Below are positions 35,521 through 47,355 of a DNA stretch of 64,000 nucleotides, one piece after another; positions within the stretch are counted from its first letter, which is position 1, and every line of letters starts with the position of its first letter. The notes below the pieces were generated by a model. It was not told the origin of the DNA and made no database searches. It worked only from the letters and a program-made list of their open reading frames with translations. The translations under genes were made by a program, and so were the position numbers. The DNA is from Delphinapterus leucas (lineage: Eukaryota > Chordata > Mammalia > Artiodactyla > Monodontidae): assembly GCF_002288925.2 (NCBI RefSeq), contig NW_022098008.1, forward strand, positions 2,735,110-2,799,109. Reading direction: 5' to 3'.

Positions 35521-36479
35521 AATATGCTGCAGACTCTAGGGACGATTCTAAATTACAAATTCTAAAAAGGTTTTGAACAACACCAATGTTAATGGAAAGA
35601 GGAGGCTGTGTGTGATCTCAGGGTAAATAATTACTCCAGACCCTTTCCACTTGCCCACAGACATTCTGATCCACAGCTGTATTTTTCATCTGTTACACAC
35701 GTGTATGTACCAAAGTGCAGTTTCTGAAAGGGCCACATTAGCCACATTAAATTAGTTAAATGAATTAAAAATGAACCACATTGAAAAAAAAAAAAGATGC
35801 AACTATGAAACTAAATAATTGATGCAAGCTACTCAAAATTCAAAAGATGGAAAGAATGATACCGGCTTTTGCTTTAACTTACATGAACATTATAACCTCT
35901 TTGTACCATAAAAGTGAATATTAGCCAATTTTTTGATTGTGAGGATATATAGAGATAGGGGAACACTTACCTATTTACTCATGCATTTATAATGAGTATA
36001 AAAATTAAATATACTAAATGTTTAGGATTGAGTGGAGACATACTTTGCATAAAGCTAAGATTTCTTTTAGAAAAAGACAAGTGCTTCTCTGGAATGCCTT
36101 TTGAGATGAAAAAATGCAAGGCACAGTATTACGCAATTCCAATAAATGCAAAACATACATAACTTATTTTTCAAATGTAAAAAAGCGATTTGGGGATTGT
36201 TTTTATAACGGCTTACACCTCCCTCTGCTTACCCCTGGGTAAGCTTTATTGATCACACATCCCCATAAGGTTCCGATGTGCGGAGCTTAACTTGACACAA
36301 AGGCCCTCCGTCCCCAGTGTGTAACTTACTGTTGTCAAAGGGCAGGTCGCCCCCTGAAGCCATGCTGGGTCTTTCTAACCACCCCCTGTAGTATTCCTGC
36401 TCCTTGGAGCAATGTTCTCCTGACGGTTCTTCTTTCCTTAGAGATCTTCCAGGTTATAGTCTATTAAGATTTTACTCTT
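35521..36479. other. Unique AT-rich DNA
   Basis: An A-run at 35784-35795 lies in it. Two adjacent GCCACATTA copies occur near 35732-35748. No gene. Confidence 0.5.
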
Positions 36480-36840
36480 ACAATATTTTTAACTTTTTCC
36501 GTAAAGATGGGCAATAAACACAAGAAGTAATGGGACCAAAGGCTGTCAGGGAGCCAAGAGTTCAACGTAATTTCTGAAAATATGGACGCTCTGGATGGGG
36601 ATGAATGGTCTTATTTCCATGGGCTTTATCATCGCCTTTCACCTCTAGTGTAATAACAACCATTAAGATTTTAATATACGGACTGAAAGGCTATCTGCTT
36701 CAGATGTGATGAAATATTAGCATTGCTTCTGAAATATGTTTTAAACGTTGCACTAACACGTTGCCATGAATTGCGCTGAGGAGAGTTGAGACATACAGGC
36801 TCTAGTCTCACTTCTCAGAGTTATTACTGCATGTCATGGA
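36480..36840. promoter_or_regulatory. Candidate conserved non-coding segment
   Basis: Repeat-free and AT-rich with retained CpGs. It has a forkhead-like GGGCAATAAACACAAG (36508-36523), GTGTAATAACAACCATTAAG (36649-36668) and CACTAACACGTTGCCATGAA (36751-36770). The dense motifs resemble a deeply conserved enhancer, but conservation was not tested. Confidence 0.3.
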
Positions 36841-37169
36841 AACACTTGAAATGTATGTTTTCAAACCTGTAAAGTCTTCTACTTAAGTATGTTATTAGTT
36901 TTTAAAGTTCTGTTTCAGAATAATCATATATTTGTAACCAGAATTACTGTAAAAGAAATAAATTTGTATCTGAGTTAGAGTCGTTTCTCAAGGAAGCAGC
37001 GAACGGTTCCTTGGAGGAAAGACTTTTTTTCGTTTTTCTGAGTAGATCTTTGTTTGCAGCTCTGTTGAAGGTGGCCACAGGAGGGATTTTGATGCTCCCC
37101 TCCCCAGCCTTCTATTTGGGAATAATTTATTGCTGATGGAAAGAAAATACTGAGCGTCCAGAAACCAGA

Positions 37170-37545
37170 ATACAGTCTTATGGGCTGAATGTGTTTCCCA
37201 CCCCAAATCCACATGTTGAAGTTCTCATCCCCACCTCCTCGGAATATGACCATACTTGGAAATAGGATCTTTAAAGAGGTAATTAAGGTAAAAGTGAGGT
37301 CGTAAGGGTGGGCCCTAATTCAATCTGACGGCTGTCCTTATAAGAAGAGATTAGGACACACTGACAGGGGGACGGACGAGTGAGGACACAGAGGGAAGAC
37401 GGCCATCTACACGCCAAGGAGAGGGGCCTCAGAGGGAAACACCCTGCTGACACCTTGCTCTTGAACTCGTAGCCTCTAGAAGGGTGGGAAAATAAACTTC
37501 TATACTTTAAGCCATCCTAGGAAACCAATGCAGTGGGCCACTTGT
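37170..37545 (+). mobile_element. Solo LTR, MaLR class (MLT1-like)
   Basis: TTATGGGCTGAATGTGTTTC, GGGTGGGCCCTAATTCAATC, TCCTTATAAGAAGAGATTAG, GAAGACGGCCATCTACACGC and AATAAACTTCTATACTTTAA occur in the order of an MLT1-type LTR. The AATAAA near the end would be the LTR polyadenylation signal. No internal retroviral region flanks it. Confidence 0.8.
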
Positions 37546-39125
37546 GGGAGTTCCATTCTCCCTGGAGAAAACCATGTGGATGTGCTGTTTATATGAGCAT
37601 GACATCTTACAATATTTAAATCAAGGTGCCAGTGAAAACGTTGAAAGTCATTCATCCAGCGATCCATTTCCTTGCTGGTGTTAGTGGGGGACAGTGCGGG
37701 GTCACACTGTCACTTCTGTCTGTGCCTGCTGTCCGGGGGGTGGGTGGACATCCGAGCATCTCTGTCCAGAGCGACCGGGGCTGTGGTCGGAAGAGCATAG
37801 CACATGCTGCATCGTTCTTTGGAAGATACTCGATAGTGATGGTGATCACCGTACGCCACCCTGGGGCACACCTGAGCTGGTCTTCTGTGCTCCAGGCACA
37901 GTCCCCTTCCATCCTCGCCCTTGTGCTGAGTTGGGCTGCTTTCTTGCCAAAGGTGCTTGTGTCAGTTCCTGCAAATTCCCCTCTCAGGAGGAACGGCCCC
38001 ACCCCTTGCATTTCTGCTCCACATAAATGCTTTCCACACAAGGAGAATTTCTTTAAGAACATCGAGACCGTCCCTATCCTTTCCTGCCATCATTTTGGAT
38101 CGGCAGGAACCAGTACAAAAAGACCCAAGGTTTATACACTTGCTACTGGGAAATAGAACAGTGTAAAAACAAAGCGAAGCAAATCCCTTTATCTTACAGC
38201 TTAGTGTGGATTTCTGAAGGCATATAAGCCTCAGAGAGCATCCTTGTTATGGTCATCCTTGGGTCTCTTGTGTTAGGTTGTGTGAAGCGAGTCACTTTCC
38301 AAAGAGCTAACACTCTTGTACACTGGAAATGTGAGGGAATCCTACATTTTTGATTTGTTAACCTTTTTTTGAAAGCAGATGGGCTGTTTACTGTGACCCT
38401 ATTGGAGGTTACATCAGGTGTATCACAAGTTGCTTCTAAGGAGGAACATGAAGGTGTTCTAGAAATTATCTGACAAAGCATCTTGTTATCAGAAACATCA
38501 CTGCTGAAAGAAAGCATCAAGAATTTCTGCATCCTGGAGAAGGAGAGACCACTTAGGATGAGGGGGGCCAGACACACCAAGGAACCAAAGTCCTTGCAAA
38601 CAGTGCCTTTGCACACTCTCCCTTCTCCTTTCCCACTCCCCAGCTGGTATTTGGTTCTAGAAATGGGTACTAATTTTCTTGCTGAATATTAAAAATAATG
38701 ATACATTTTAATCTGATAGAACTATAAACAATGGAGCATTTATCTCTATCAGGGAGAGGAAGAAAGGGTGGGTATTACCCATGTGGTATAAGTCACACAG
38801 GTAGCAAAAACTCAGTGAATAAAATGATGTGAAACGATCTTACTTTTCTCAAGAAGTTGTTACCCAGGGGAATTTCTTACAGAGTTGCTCTGCTTCCTGT
38901 CTCCATCCTTCCCACGCTCATTGTTCTGGCAAAAATTGTCTCTTTAGAATATTCAGATTCTACGCACTTAAGATCAAAGCATGATGTCAAATAAAATAAA
39001 AGCTTGGCTATGTCTCTCTTGTGGTCAGTCCAACATTTTGATTTTCAGTTCAGACACTCTTGCCCTCTCCTTATTTGCTTTCTTGGATTTGTCACACGCT
39101 TTCATCCAATAGTCATTGGTTCATT
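37546..39125. other. Unique DNA, no gene recognised
   Basis: The frames at 37626-38166 on both strands overlap and show no domain. 38200-38480 is repeat-free and could contain conserved DNA, but has no distinctive motif. Confidence 0.5.
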
Positions 39126-39790
39126 AAGTAGTTCAAGGGGCAAAGTGAAGGATGTCGCTTTAATTTGCTATTTTCACGCAATAGACTGGCCATGTTGGCC
39201 GACAGCTATAGGACTGGAGGATGTCGCCGTGAATGTGTGGACGAGGCGATTATTACCTTTGGGCTTGACTTGTGCCTCATAATTTTGGTTGTGCCTGGTG
39301 TCATTTTCTCACAACCATCTCTTTACAAACATGGGGTCTCGGGCAGAGAGCCATGAGCTCTGAACGTGAATTATTATCTCTGTTGGTTGTTACGGTTCCC
39401 ACATCAATCAGGCTTTTTACTCTTTGTGAGTTATCCTGGATTAGAAAAATATTTCCGTGGATGGAAGTTATTAGCCTCAATTGTGGCTGTTTCTCCACCA
39501 TGATTTTCCGTGATTTGATTTTATTTTTCTAAATGGCTGTTTGTATTATGCATGAAATCATTTTGTTCGCCTCCGGGGTTTGTGTGATACGAGGGCAGCG
39601 AACCGCTTTTGTTAGGGTCATCAGTAAAGTGATGTATTGTCATGAAAGAATTAGGGATCATTGGGAAAATTGATCTCGAATGCTACTTGTGTGCGCTGCA
39701 GATTTGGAACAGTGTTACCCAGCATTTATTATACCATAAAGTTAGGCATCTGTCCCTACTTAAATGTCACATTTTTGGTTGTTTAACACA
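39126..39790. promoter_or_regulatory. Best candidate conserved non-coding element
   Basis: This AT-rich, repeat-free segment keeps about twenty CpG sites in ~550 bases (for example GATGTCGCCGTG, GTTCGCCTCCGGGG, GATACGAGGGCAGCGAACCG), unusual outside islands or constrained DNA. It also has homeodomain/POU-like AT motifs: TTATGCATGAAATC at about 39546-39559 and TTTATTATACCATAAA near 39725-39740. No frame looks coding: short frames on both strands stop often and lack domains. Constraint on a regulatory element is the simplest reading, but it is inference. Confidence 0.4.
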
Positions 39791-41533
39791 AAGATTGCCC
39801 TGCTGCCAGGCTCTTGAAGATATAACCTGAGAGGCGTCAGCTTTGATGCTCTGAATCTTGAAGGGTTTTTCTTTCCTTTTTTGACTGCCACAACTACTTA
39901 TGAGAGAGCTGAGTTTGACAGTTATAATAGAATGAGGAAAAATGAGCAGAACGCGGAGCGCTTAGGGAGTTCCAGAAGAGAGCCCAAAGTGATACAAGAT
40001 TTGAACATAAATCCCCTTGAGAGAAGCTTAAATGTATTTGCTTTGAAAAAATATATATATCTGAGGATGGACTTAATAATTGTGGCTGGGTCTGCATAAC
40101 AGACTTCAGATGGTTGAGGTCTGAGGGAAACAAAAATGAAATTGCCTCTTTAGTGATGTTTTCGACCACTAAATGTTTGGTAGAAGCTTAAAACCAACCA
40201 CAGTCTCCACCTATCCTGAGTTTGGTACCTTCCCTGCCACTCTTCCAACTCTTAGCCCTCGCCAGGAAGAAAGTTTGTACAACTGAGGTTACTCAAACTT
40301 GCTTTGCTTTAATTTTTCCTCTTTCAGCTAAAAACACCCAGGGTCACTTTTACTTAAATTCTTGGCTGTAGCCTATTGACATCTGTGATTGGCAAATGTT
40401 CTGCAGTCCACTTTATCATGGCATGCCTCTATGAATGTCAACAATATCACCCCAAGTATGACGATGGGTATAGTATGCTGGTCTGTGTCCCTGAGTAGCC
40501 AGCTCCCCGCCCAGAAACCCTCAACAGCCTTCTCAAAATCCTGTGAAGGCCCCCAAAACGTACAATTTTCACGTTAGCTAAAACATCTTTTTTTTTTTTT
40601 TTTTGTACTTGACAGTAAGTGGCAGACAAAAGTTAACAGTATGTTTGCAACTGGTGACTATGAGGCAGTCTATGAATGCATGAAAAAATTCTTCGTAAGA
40701 GGGAGCTGCTGGTCCCGAGTCTATCCTGTAATTATGACCCACTGTCATCTCGGCCTCCAAGTCATGGAAACCCACGTTCAAACAGCAGATTGATCCTTAA
40801 AATTCATCAAGCCTGTAATATAAGCAACTTACTCTCCTGGGAACTGGAGGATCCAGGACAAATAAGAATCAGCTCCTATTCTTATCCAACTGGAGTTTCA
40901 CGGTGGGAAGAAAGAACATAGCAATGAGCACAGTTCAGGGAGGCTCAGGCACACTGCGGGCACAGAGGAACTTATGGACGCTTGTAATTTCATGGAGGAG
41001 CTGGGATAGGAAGGATGGGGTTAGCAAGACCAAGCGCCAGCATCACTGGATGTCAAAATTGTCCATCTGCAGCCAGTTGGGAGCTTCCTCAAGTTGGCTC
41101 TTGTGTCCTCTGGACCTGATCCTAGTATGGCATCCTCTTCTCCCCACGAAAGACTTCTCAGGCTCACGTCTTACCCCAGACCTGGATGCAGCCATTCCTC
41201 CAAGGAGCTCTGGTTCCTTTAAGTAGCACAATCAGGATGCCAGATAGACTGATTTCTGTTTCATCATAGAAATGTTTCAGAATTTGGATGTATACAAGTT
41301 GTACCTTGTATCACTTCAAATGTAAGCATACATGTTCCCATAGCCTTGGCATCATTGAAAAGTTCATGGCTCAAGAAACACGAGTTTAGTAAAGGTGTTT
41401 AGATCTTTTGGTGGGAAATGTGATCCTACCTTGGAATATGTTACGTTTGTATCTGGTGATGGTTAATAAATAAAATTAATACTTCTTGGAATTTCAGCTT
41501 GTCAATTTATTCTAAATATTTTACCTTTATTTT
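39791..41533. other. Unique DNA, no gene recognised
   Basis: It has a 17-T run at 40588-40604 with no polyadenylation signal near it. The frame at 40903-41226 has no recognisable domain. Confidence 0.5.
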
Positions 41534-41653
41534 AAGCCTACAGCACCCTGTATTCCCAGGCAGTCTCCCATCCGAGTACTAACCAGGCCTGACCCTGCCT
41601 ATCTTCCGCAATCAGAGGAGATAGGGCAGGTTTAGAGTGGTATGGCTGTAGAC
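41534..41653 (-). pseudogene. 5S ribosomal RNA pseudogene
   Basis: On the minus strand, 120 bases align end to end with mammalian 5S rRNA: GTCTACAGCCATACCACTCT at the 5' end, GGCCTGGTTAGTACTCGGAT in the internal promoter C-box region and GGGTGCTGTAGGCTT at the 3' end. Roughly a dozen substitutions are visible, clustered in the first half (loop A and helix III region and the A-box side). The downstream T-run terminator is missing; instead an A-rich AAAATAAAGG follows. This fits an L1-made retropseudogene. The 8-mer AAATATTT flanks both sides (41514-41521, 41660-41667) and may be target-site duplication. Confidence 0.92.
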
Positions 41654-41819
41654 CAACCAAAATATTTAAATTGCCTCTAACTAATAAAGCTTAAAATCAA
41701 ATAGGCATTTAGGAAATGAATTTCTATTTCAATAAGGAAAAACGGCACGTTATTCTCCAGATACAATAGGTGCGTACATACTAGCAAAGACGTCAGCGGG
41801 CAGATTTAGAGATAAGAGT

Positions 41820-42010
41820 CAGGGATGCAGTGCAGTGAGGCAGAGCTGAGTCCCTGTTAGGAATCAGAAGCTAAGGACTCTTGGGCAAGAGACTTTCCCT
41901 TCCGAGCATCATCTGAAATGGGGCATGACGCCCCCTGCTTGAGAGAGGGCTGTGGGGTTGATAGGACGATGCTCCCGATGTGAGCAGCAGAACTTTCGGC
42001 TCACGGAAGT
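41820..42010 (+). repeat. MIR SINE, diverged
   Basis: GGACTCTTGGGCAAGAGACTT and ATCATCTGAAATGGGGCAT followed by GCTGTGGGGTTGATAGGACG keep the MIR order. Confidence 0.5.
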
Positions 42011-42074
42011 ACTGAAAAGAATAAAAATGCACGAACTGTTCTGGCTTCTGTAAATATACGTGAAATGTGACAAT

Positions 42075-42200
42075 AAATGAGGAGACCTGGGTCTCCCTGC
42101 TTGTCCTGCCTCTAAATAGCAATGCGGCTGTTTACCTATCATCAGTCTCTGGGCCTCAGTTTCCAAACCTGAAAAGGCTGGGGCTTGAACCACGAGGTCA
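42075..42200 (+). repeat. MIR SINE fragment
   Basis: TCTGGGCCTCAGTTTCCAAA followed by CCTGAAAAGG, after a CTGCCTCTAAATAGCAATGC stretch, matches the MIR body. Confidence 0.6.
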
Positions 42201-43584
42201 GAAATGCCCTTTTGACTGTGTACGTATGTGTGTGCGTCTGTGTGTCTCTGTGTGCACGTGCTGTGGCCCCTTGACAATTGTAGTTCTGAAATATTTCTCA
42301 CCGAAAACGCACCGTGGAACTTGCTGCAGATCTAATCCAAAGGGAATGCAAATCTGAGCTATTGGCTGGTGTGAAGGAAACTTCCAGAGCAAACCGTATC
42401 AGTAAAAAGTCACAAAGGGTGATCATTCTTAATTTCCCTTCACGTGGAATGTAGCCTGTATCAATTTCTTTATTCTTTTCCCCTCTTTTGGAAGTTATTT
42501 TCTTGGATGTTGTAAGAAATACACAAGAGCAACAGTGGATATTGAAATCCCTTTTTTCTTCATAAAGCTGCAGAGCTACTGTCTGCCGTAGAAAGCAAAA
42601 TCTCGTTTCCCCCTAGAAAAAGTGATCCCTAGGGTGATGGAGAAGAAGATCTGGCAGAAGGACGTCTCAGTCAATCTTTGATGCCTCTGCTGTCTATCAG
42701 CCCCTTTCTTGTTTCTGCTGGCACTAAACCCCTAAAATGAGATTTTTCCTACATCTTAAAGTCAAAGGTTATTGGGAAAAAAAAAAATTCTTGTTTAACC
42801 TGCCATTTTGCCCTCCTAACCAATTAATCTCCACACCACAAATAAAAAACAAACAAACAAACAAATTCCTATCTTGTGTGCTAAACCCCGGGGAGGGGCT
42901 ATGTATTTTATATCTCCCATCAACAACTGGTTTCCCTGGGTCTCTGGTACTGGGTGACTCCCCACAACTTCTGTTGGTGACAATAAGTAATTCGTGGAAT
43001 CTGAGCTATGCTCCAGGCCACGTCTGTTACCACAGCGTGTCTGTTGTCTGACCCTATTGCCTGTGTTACAGGATGTCTTGGTGGCCTGTGGTCACTTTAA
43101 GGTATGGCAACGCCAAGCAGACACCAGGCTGGAGCCCATTAATTTAAGACGTGAAGAGCAGGAGAAAAGAATCTCGAGGTCCGTGTCTTTATTTCTTGCT
43201 GCCTTTCTAAGCATTAATAAAGCACATTTTCTTTTATTGAACAGTTTTCTCTTTAAACGTGGATAGGAGTAATCCTTTCAGTAGAAGGGCATCTTAAAAA
43301 GGCAAGGTAACAGTTATGTTAAATACTTAGACTCCCCATATTTCTGGTTGTAGAGTCGCTTGCAGTAGTGATGTACCCAGGCTATATACCAGCTTGTAAC
43401 CCCTGGGGCCACCTGCATCTGAAATTTTCTCCAGACCACATTCAACTATAGAGGGGGAGGAAACATTTGAGTTCAACTTAAATTTTAGAATATTTGTATA
43501 TTTTTAAAAATGTGACCCACAGACATATCCAAGAAATGAGGTGCCAGATTTTAAGATACCTGTGGACAGGGTGCTTCCAGGATA
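42201..43584. other. Unique DNA, no gene recognised
   Basis: A GTGTGTG piece at 42228-42256 and an AAAC run near 42848-42864 are the only simple repeats. No gene. Confidence 0.5.
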
Positions 43585-43913
43585 AGTCATCATTCATCCC
43601 ACAGGTATTTTTGAATCCTTGTGTGGCAGGCCACGTTCTAGACACTGGGAATATGTCAATGAACAAAAGACAGAAATCCCTGACCAATAAACATGATGCA
43701 TAGTAAATTATAGCATCTGTTTGAAGGTGCTGTGGAAACATAGATAGCGAGGCAGGATGGGTGGAGGGTGTGTGATGGAGAGTGGGTACCACAATAAAGA
43801 AATGGCCAGTTAGGAGCCCCTTAGAAGGTAAAATTTGCACAAAAATTTGAATGAAGTGAGGAAATTAGTCCAGAGACATGTGTGGGCGAAGAAACCCAGG
43901 TCAAGAAAAGAGT

Positions 43914-44147
43914 GATGCAAAGACCATGAGGAGGGAGGGTGCCTGGTGTGCTGANNNNNNNNNNNNNNNNNNNNNNNNNNNNNNNNNNNNNNNNNNNNNN
44001 NNNNNNNNNNNNNNNNNNNNNNNNNNNNNNNNNNNNNNNNNNNNNNNNNNNNNNGCCTGGTGTGCTGAGGACATCAAGGCGACCCGGTGATGCAAAGACC
44101 ATGAGGAGGGAGGTGCCTGGTGTGCTGAGGACATCAAGGCGACCCGT
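43914..44147. repeat. Minisatellite with ~60-bp unit, broken by the assembly gap
   Basis: The unit GTGATGCAAAGACCATGAGG, GGGAGGTGCCTGGTGTGCTG, AGGACATCAAGGCGACCCG (joined end to end) is seen as a partial copy left of the gap (about 43914-43954), another partial copy right of it (44055-44091) and a full copy (44090-44147 or so). Copies are nearly identical, so the true array was probably too repetitive to assemble. Confidence 0.85.
43955..44054. other. Assembly gap of exactly 100 N
   Basis: A 100-N block is the usual placeholder for a gap of unknown size. Both edges end in the same minisatellite unit, so the missing sequence is most likely more copies of it. Confidence 0.97.
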
Positions 44148-44760
44148 GTCGCTGGGGCAGAGTGTTGAGGGGAGTGGAGACAGGAGATGCTGCCAGAGAC
44201 CACTTGGGGCTTCGGACCCCTGTGAAGACTTAACATTCACCCTGGGTGGAAGGGGGCCATTTTGGGGGTTTGAGTAGAGAGAGACAGATCTGATGTAAGT
44301 TCTCCCACGGGTCAGACTGTGGTGGGCAGCAGAAGTGGTCCAGGTGGAGACAATGGTCACGCAGACCAAGGGCAGCAGAGGGAACGGAAAGAAGTGACGA
44401 TAGTCCAGATGACATTGAACCTTGAGCCAAGGAGTCTTCCCAATCAATGAGCTATAACGCGAGAGGAAAAGAAAAGTCAAGATCAATTCCAAAGGCTTTG
44501 GCCTGAGCAACTGAGAGGCAGGGTGGATGCTGACTGAATTGGGACTACTGTGGCTCTTGCGGGTTTGGGTGCGATGTTCAGGAATTCAATTTTGGATGTG
44601 CTAAGCTTGAGACACCTGCTAAACATCGGAGCGGGGATGTCGAGTGTGAAGGAGGATGATGGTGGGTCAAGCCGGGATGCAAACATGAGGTTCGTTGGGT
44701 ATGGACAAAATTTAAGCCCAGGAGATGGGAAGACATTGCAAAGGAATTGAGTCAAGATAC

Positions 44761-46710
44761 AGAAGTATCTTGCAGTGTCTCCCCCCAGAGCATGGGGGTC
44801 TGGCTACTAGTAGCCGAGGGAGGAAGGGCCAGGGATCACTCCATGACCTGGGCTTCTACTCAATGCCACTGCTCTCAGTATGACACCCCCGAGATGCAGC
44901 CTGTCACACAGGCCTGCAGTGGACCCTCCCAGACAACATGCCTCCAGGCTGTGCCAGCATGGGGAGAATTTAACTTAGCTGCTCCGTGGAGAGTGGATTC
45001 TTGGAGTCCGGCTGCTTCCCAACCGCACTTTGCATCTTCCCTCTTGTGTTCAGCCACCACCAACCCCCGCAACCCTCTTCCAGAAAAACAACAAGGCCAC
45101 CTCCACTGTGGCACCTCTGGGGGTCTCTGGCCATCTCCTCTCCTGGTTCCTCACAACCTGGCTCACCCATCACTTACCTAGATTTCAGCTGAGTGGGCCA
45201 CGTCAGTGCTGCTAATCTGTTTATTTTTAGTTCCTATATTTTTCAACATTGTCTCATCTCCATTTTCCTTTTTCTTTTATGCTCCTCTTTTCGAAACATC
45301 TTTTACCTGTCATGCTGGGGAGATTGTGCACGGGGTCGAGTGCTTCATTTACTGCTACTTTCCTTCAGAATTAGAATAAACAGATGCATATGAGGTCTCA
45401 TTTTCTCTTTTTATTATTAGTAAACAGTTATCTTAAAGCAATTCCAATGGAGACACCTACAGGATGTGCTTGCCAGTAAGCCAGGTCCTCAGGGTTGGAC
45501 CTAGAGAACGAGAACTGGACAAGAGGACGCAGCCCTCGCAGCCCATGCGCACATGGAAGACAGCAGGACCGTCTGCAGTGGCTGCAGGAATATCCACTCG
45601 CCCCACCATCTTCTCCTCCAGCCTAACTTCAACCTGAAATGTGATGCCTTTGCAATCCTCTCATTCCTAATTGACTCGGGGATCCTTGATTCCTTCTTGT
45701 TTTGAGTTCAAAGATACCTTTGCCATTCCCTTTGCATCTCACCATCCTCCTTCCTTCCTGATGGGAGAACCTCGCTCTTATACACCCAGCACAGCTGGGG
45801 TATTTCCAGGAGCCATTCTGAAACAGCCCATGTGATTCTAAAGGATTCTAACTGATTCAAATCTTTTCTTACATTATGCCAACATTTGCTCCCCTGTTAC
45901 TTCTACTTACTGGTAATACTTCTCTTTTGGGGAACAATATGGATTTGATCTGTTCTGCTCTTCTTTCTTAAAATATTTCACTCTCAGTTCAGAAGTTAAA
46001 CATCTCTGATCCTGTGAATGAATTCATGATGTATTAGGGCTGCAGTGGGAGGCAGGACACTTAACTTTCTTGTATCTGGTTTCTCTCCTCTTCAAAAGGG
46101 AGATCATGTTTTCTAGTATTTCAGAATAAAGGACTGTTTGGGAAAATATAGTGGTGCATAATGTGAGATGTATTATAGTGACATACAATTATCGTGACGG
46201 TTCCGAGGCTTCTCACCCTTCCGGTCATCTCCTCTCCTATGTTCCCATTCATCACCATCCTTTGTGAATGTTATCTCTAAGTACAAAGCAGTCCAGATAC
46301 TGTCTGACCAGTTCCTGTGGGATTCCTTTTCCTTCTTTGTGCTGTGCCATCCCACTTTCCTACTGAGAACCTCCAGGCAGTAAGTCAGCTCTCACTCAAC
46401 CCGACAGGTGCCTTGCTCTATGCTAGCCACAGAGGATAATCCTACAGGTCATCTGTGAAAGCCGTGCTTTATCCCTGCTGTTTCCACAGCTTCCTGTACC
46501 CACTCCTTTCCCCCTTTAGAGTCCAGACCAAGTCCATGGTCTGGGAAGTGCTTGCAGAGGGTGTCTCCCCATCCCTGCCCTCTACACATACGTGGTTGCT
46601 TCTCTGCACTGCAGTCCGGTTTTGGTGTTTTTCTCCTTCGAGGTCAAAGATTAAGCCTAACCTTCTGTAGTTCTAGGGTTTAGTTCAGATCAAGCTAAGG
46701 ACTTGAGAAA
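44761..46710. other. Unique DNA with a possible MIR scrap
   Basis: GGACACTTAACTTTCTTGTA and TCCTCTTCAAAAGGGAGATC at about 46055-46108 resemble a MIR body. The frame at 44747-45181 is GC-rich and lacks a domain. No gene is called. Confidence 0.45.
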
Positions 46711-47095
46711 TGTGATGGTTATTTTATGTGTCATCTTGCACCCTGATATTTAGTCAAACATGACTCTGGGTGAAGGTGACTCTGGATGAGATTAGCCTTT
46801 GGATTCTTAGGCTGAGGAAAGCAGATTGTCCTTCCCAATGTGAGTGGGCCCCATCCAATCAGTTGAAGGCCTGAATAGAAAAAAAAGGCTGAGTAAGTGG
46901 GGATTTGCTCTTTCTGTCTCTCTCTGCCTGACTGTCTTTGAGCTGGGACATGGGTCCTCTCCTGCCTTCACACTGGGACTCAGACTGAGACTTACATAAT
47001 TGGCTCTCCTGGGTGACCAGCTTGCCACCTGCAGAGCTTGGAACCTCTCAGCTTCCTACTGGTTCTTTTTCTCTGGGGAACCTTGACCAAGACAA
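46711..47095 (+). mobile_element. LTR-like element (ERVL/MaLR-type, subfamily uncertain)
   Basis: TGTGATGGTTATTTTATGTG, GATGAGATTAGCCTTTGG, GTGGGCCCCATCCAATCAG, TTGAAGGCCTGAATAGAA and GAACCTTGACCAAGACAA follow a very common mammalian LTR consensus in order. There is no internal region. The subfamily name is not certain. Confidence 0.7.
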
Positions 47096-47234
47096 GAGAT
47101 GTTTCCTGATGCTGGTATGGCTTGCCTTTCTCCCAAGTTACTGAACTCTTAAAAAAATAAATCTAAGATTTTTCAGAATCAAAATATGATTATATCATAC
47201 ACACTTAAAAGCATTCAAGGGGACTACTTTGCAA

Positions 47235-47355
47235 TCAAATAAGAATTTATTGAGCATCCAGCACATCCCTAAATCAGCACACTTCATAACCACCGATTTT
47301 GAAAGATCCTGTCTACAAATAAGGAAAGCAAGAGGGTTACATTCCCACAAATGTA
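47235..47355 (-). repeat. Possible MIR SINE, antisense
   Basis: AATTTATTGAGCATCCAGCA, followed after ~70 bases by CTACAAATAAGGAAAGCAAG, fits the antisense tail and core of a MIR. Diverged. Confidence 0.4.

Larger units (their letters stand above)
43585..44760 (+). repeat. Ancient mammal-wide interspersed repeat, family not assigned
   Basis: The text order is familiar from many mammalian loci: CACTGGGAATATGTCAATGA, then GAATGAAGTGAGGAAATTAG, GATGCAAAGACCATGAGG, GAAGTGACGATAGTCCAGAT, GGCTTTGGCCTGAGCAACTG and AATTTTGGATGTGCTAAGC. I recognise this as one long old element interrupted by a minisatellite, but cannot name the family with confidence. The frames in it, including a 229-codon minus frame, run through the N gap and are not genes. 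Confidence 0.6.

Noticed and set aside
40588..40604. 17-T run as a second antisense retrocopy end
   Set aside because: No polyadenylation signal on the minus strand at suitable distance and no recognisable body.
41534..41653. Functional 5S rRNA gene
   Set aside because: About a dozen substitutions, no T-run terminator and an A-rich 3' side indicate a retropseudogene.
43914..44147. CRISPR-like direct repeats
   Set aside because: Units are contiguous without spacers, and the genome is mammalian; it is a minisatellite.
43821..44510. 229-codon minus frame, the longest of the window
   Set aside because: It runs through the 100-N gap and a minisatellite in an old repeat, so its length is artificial.
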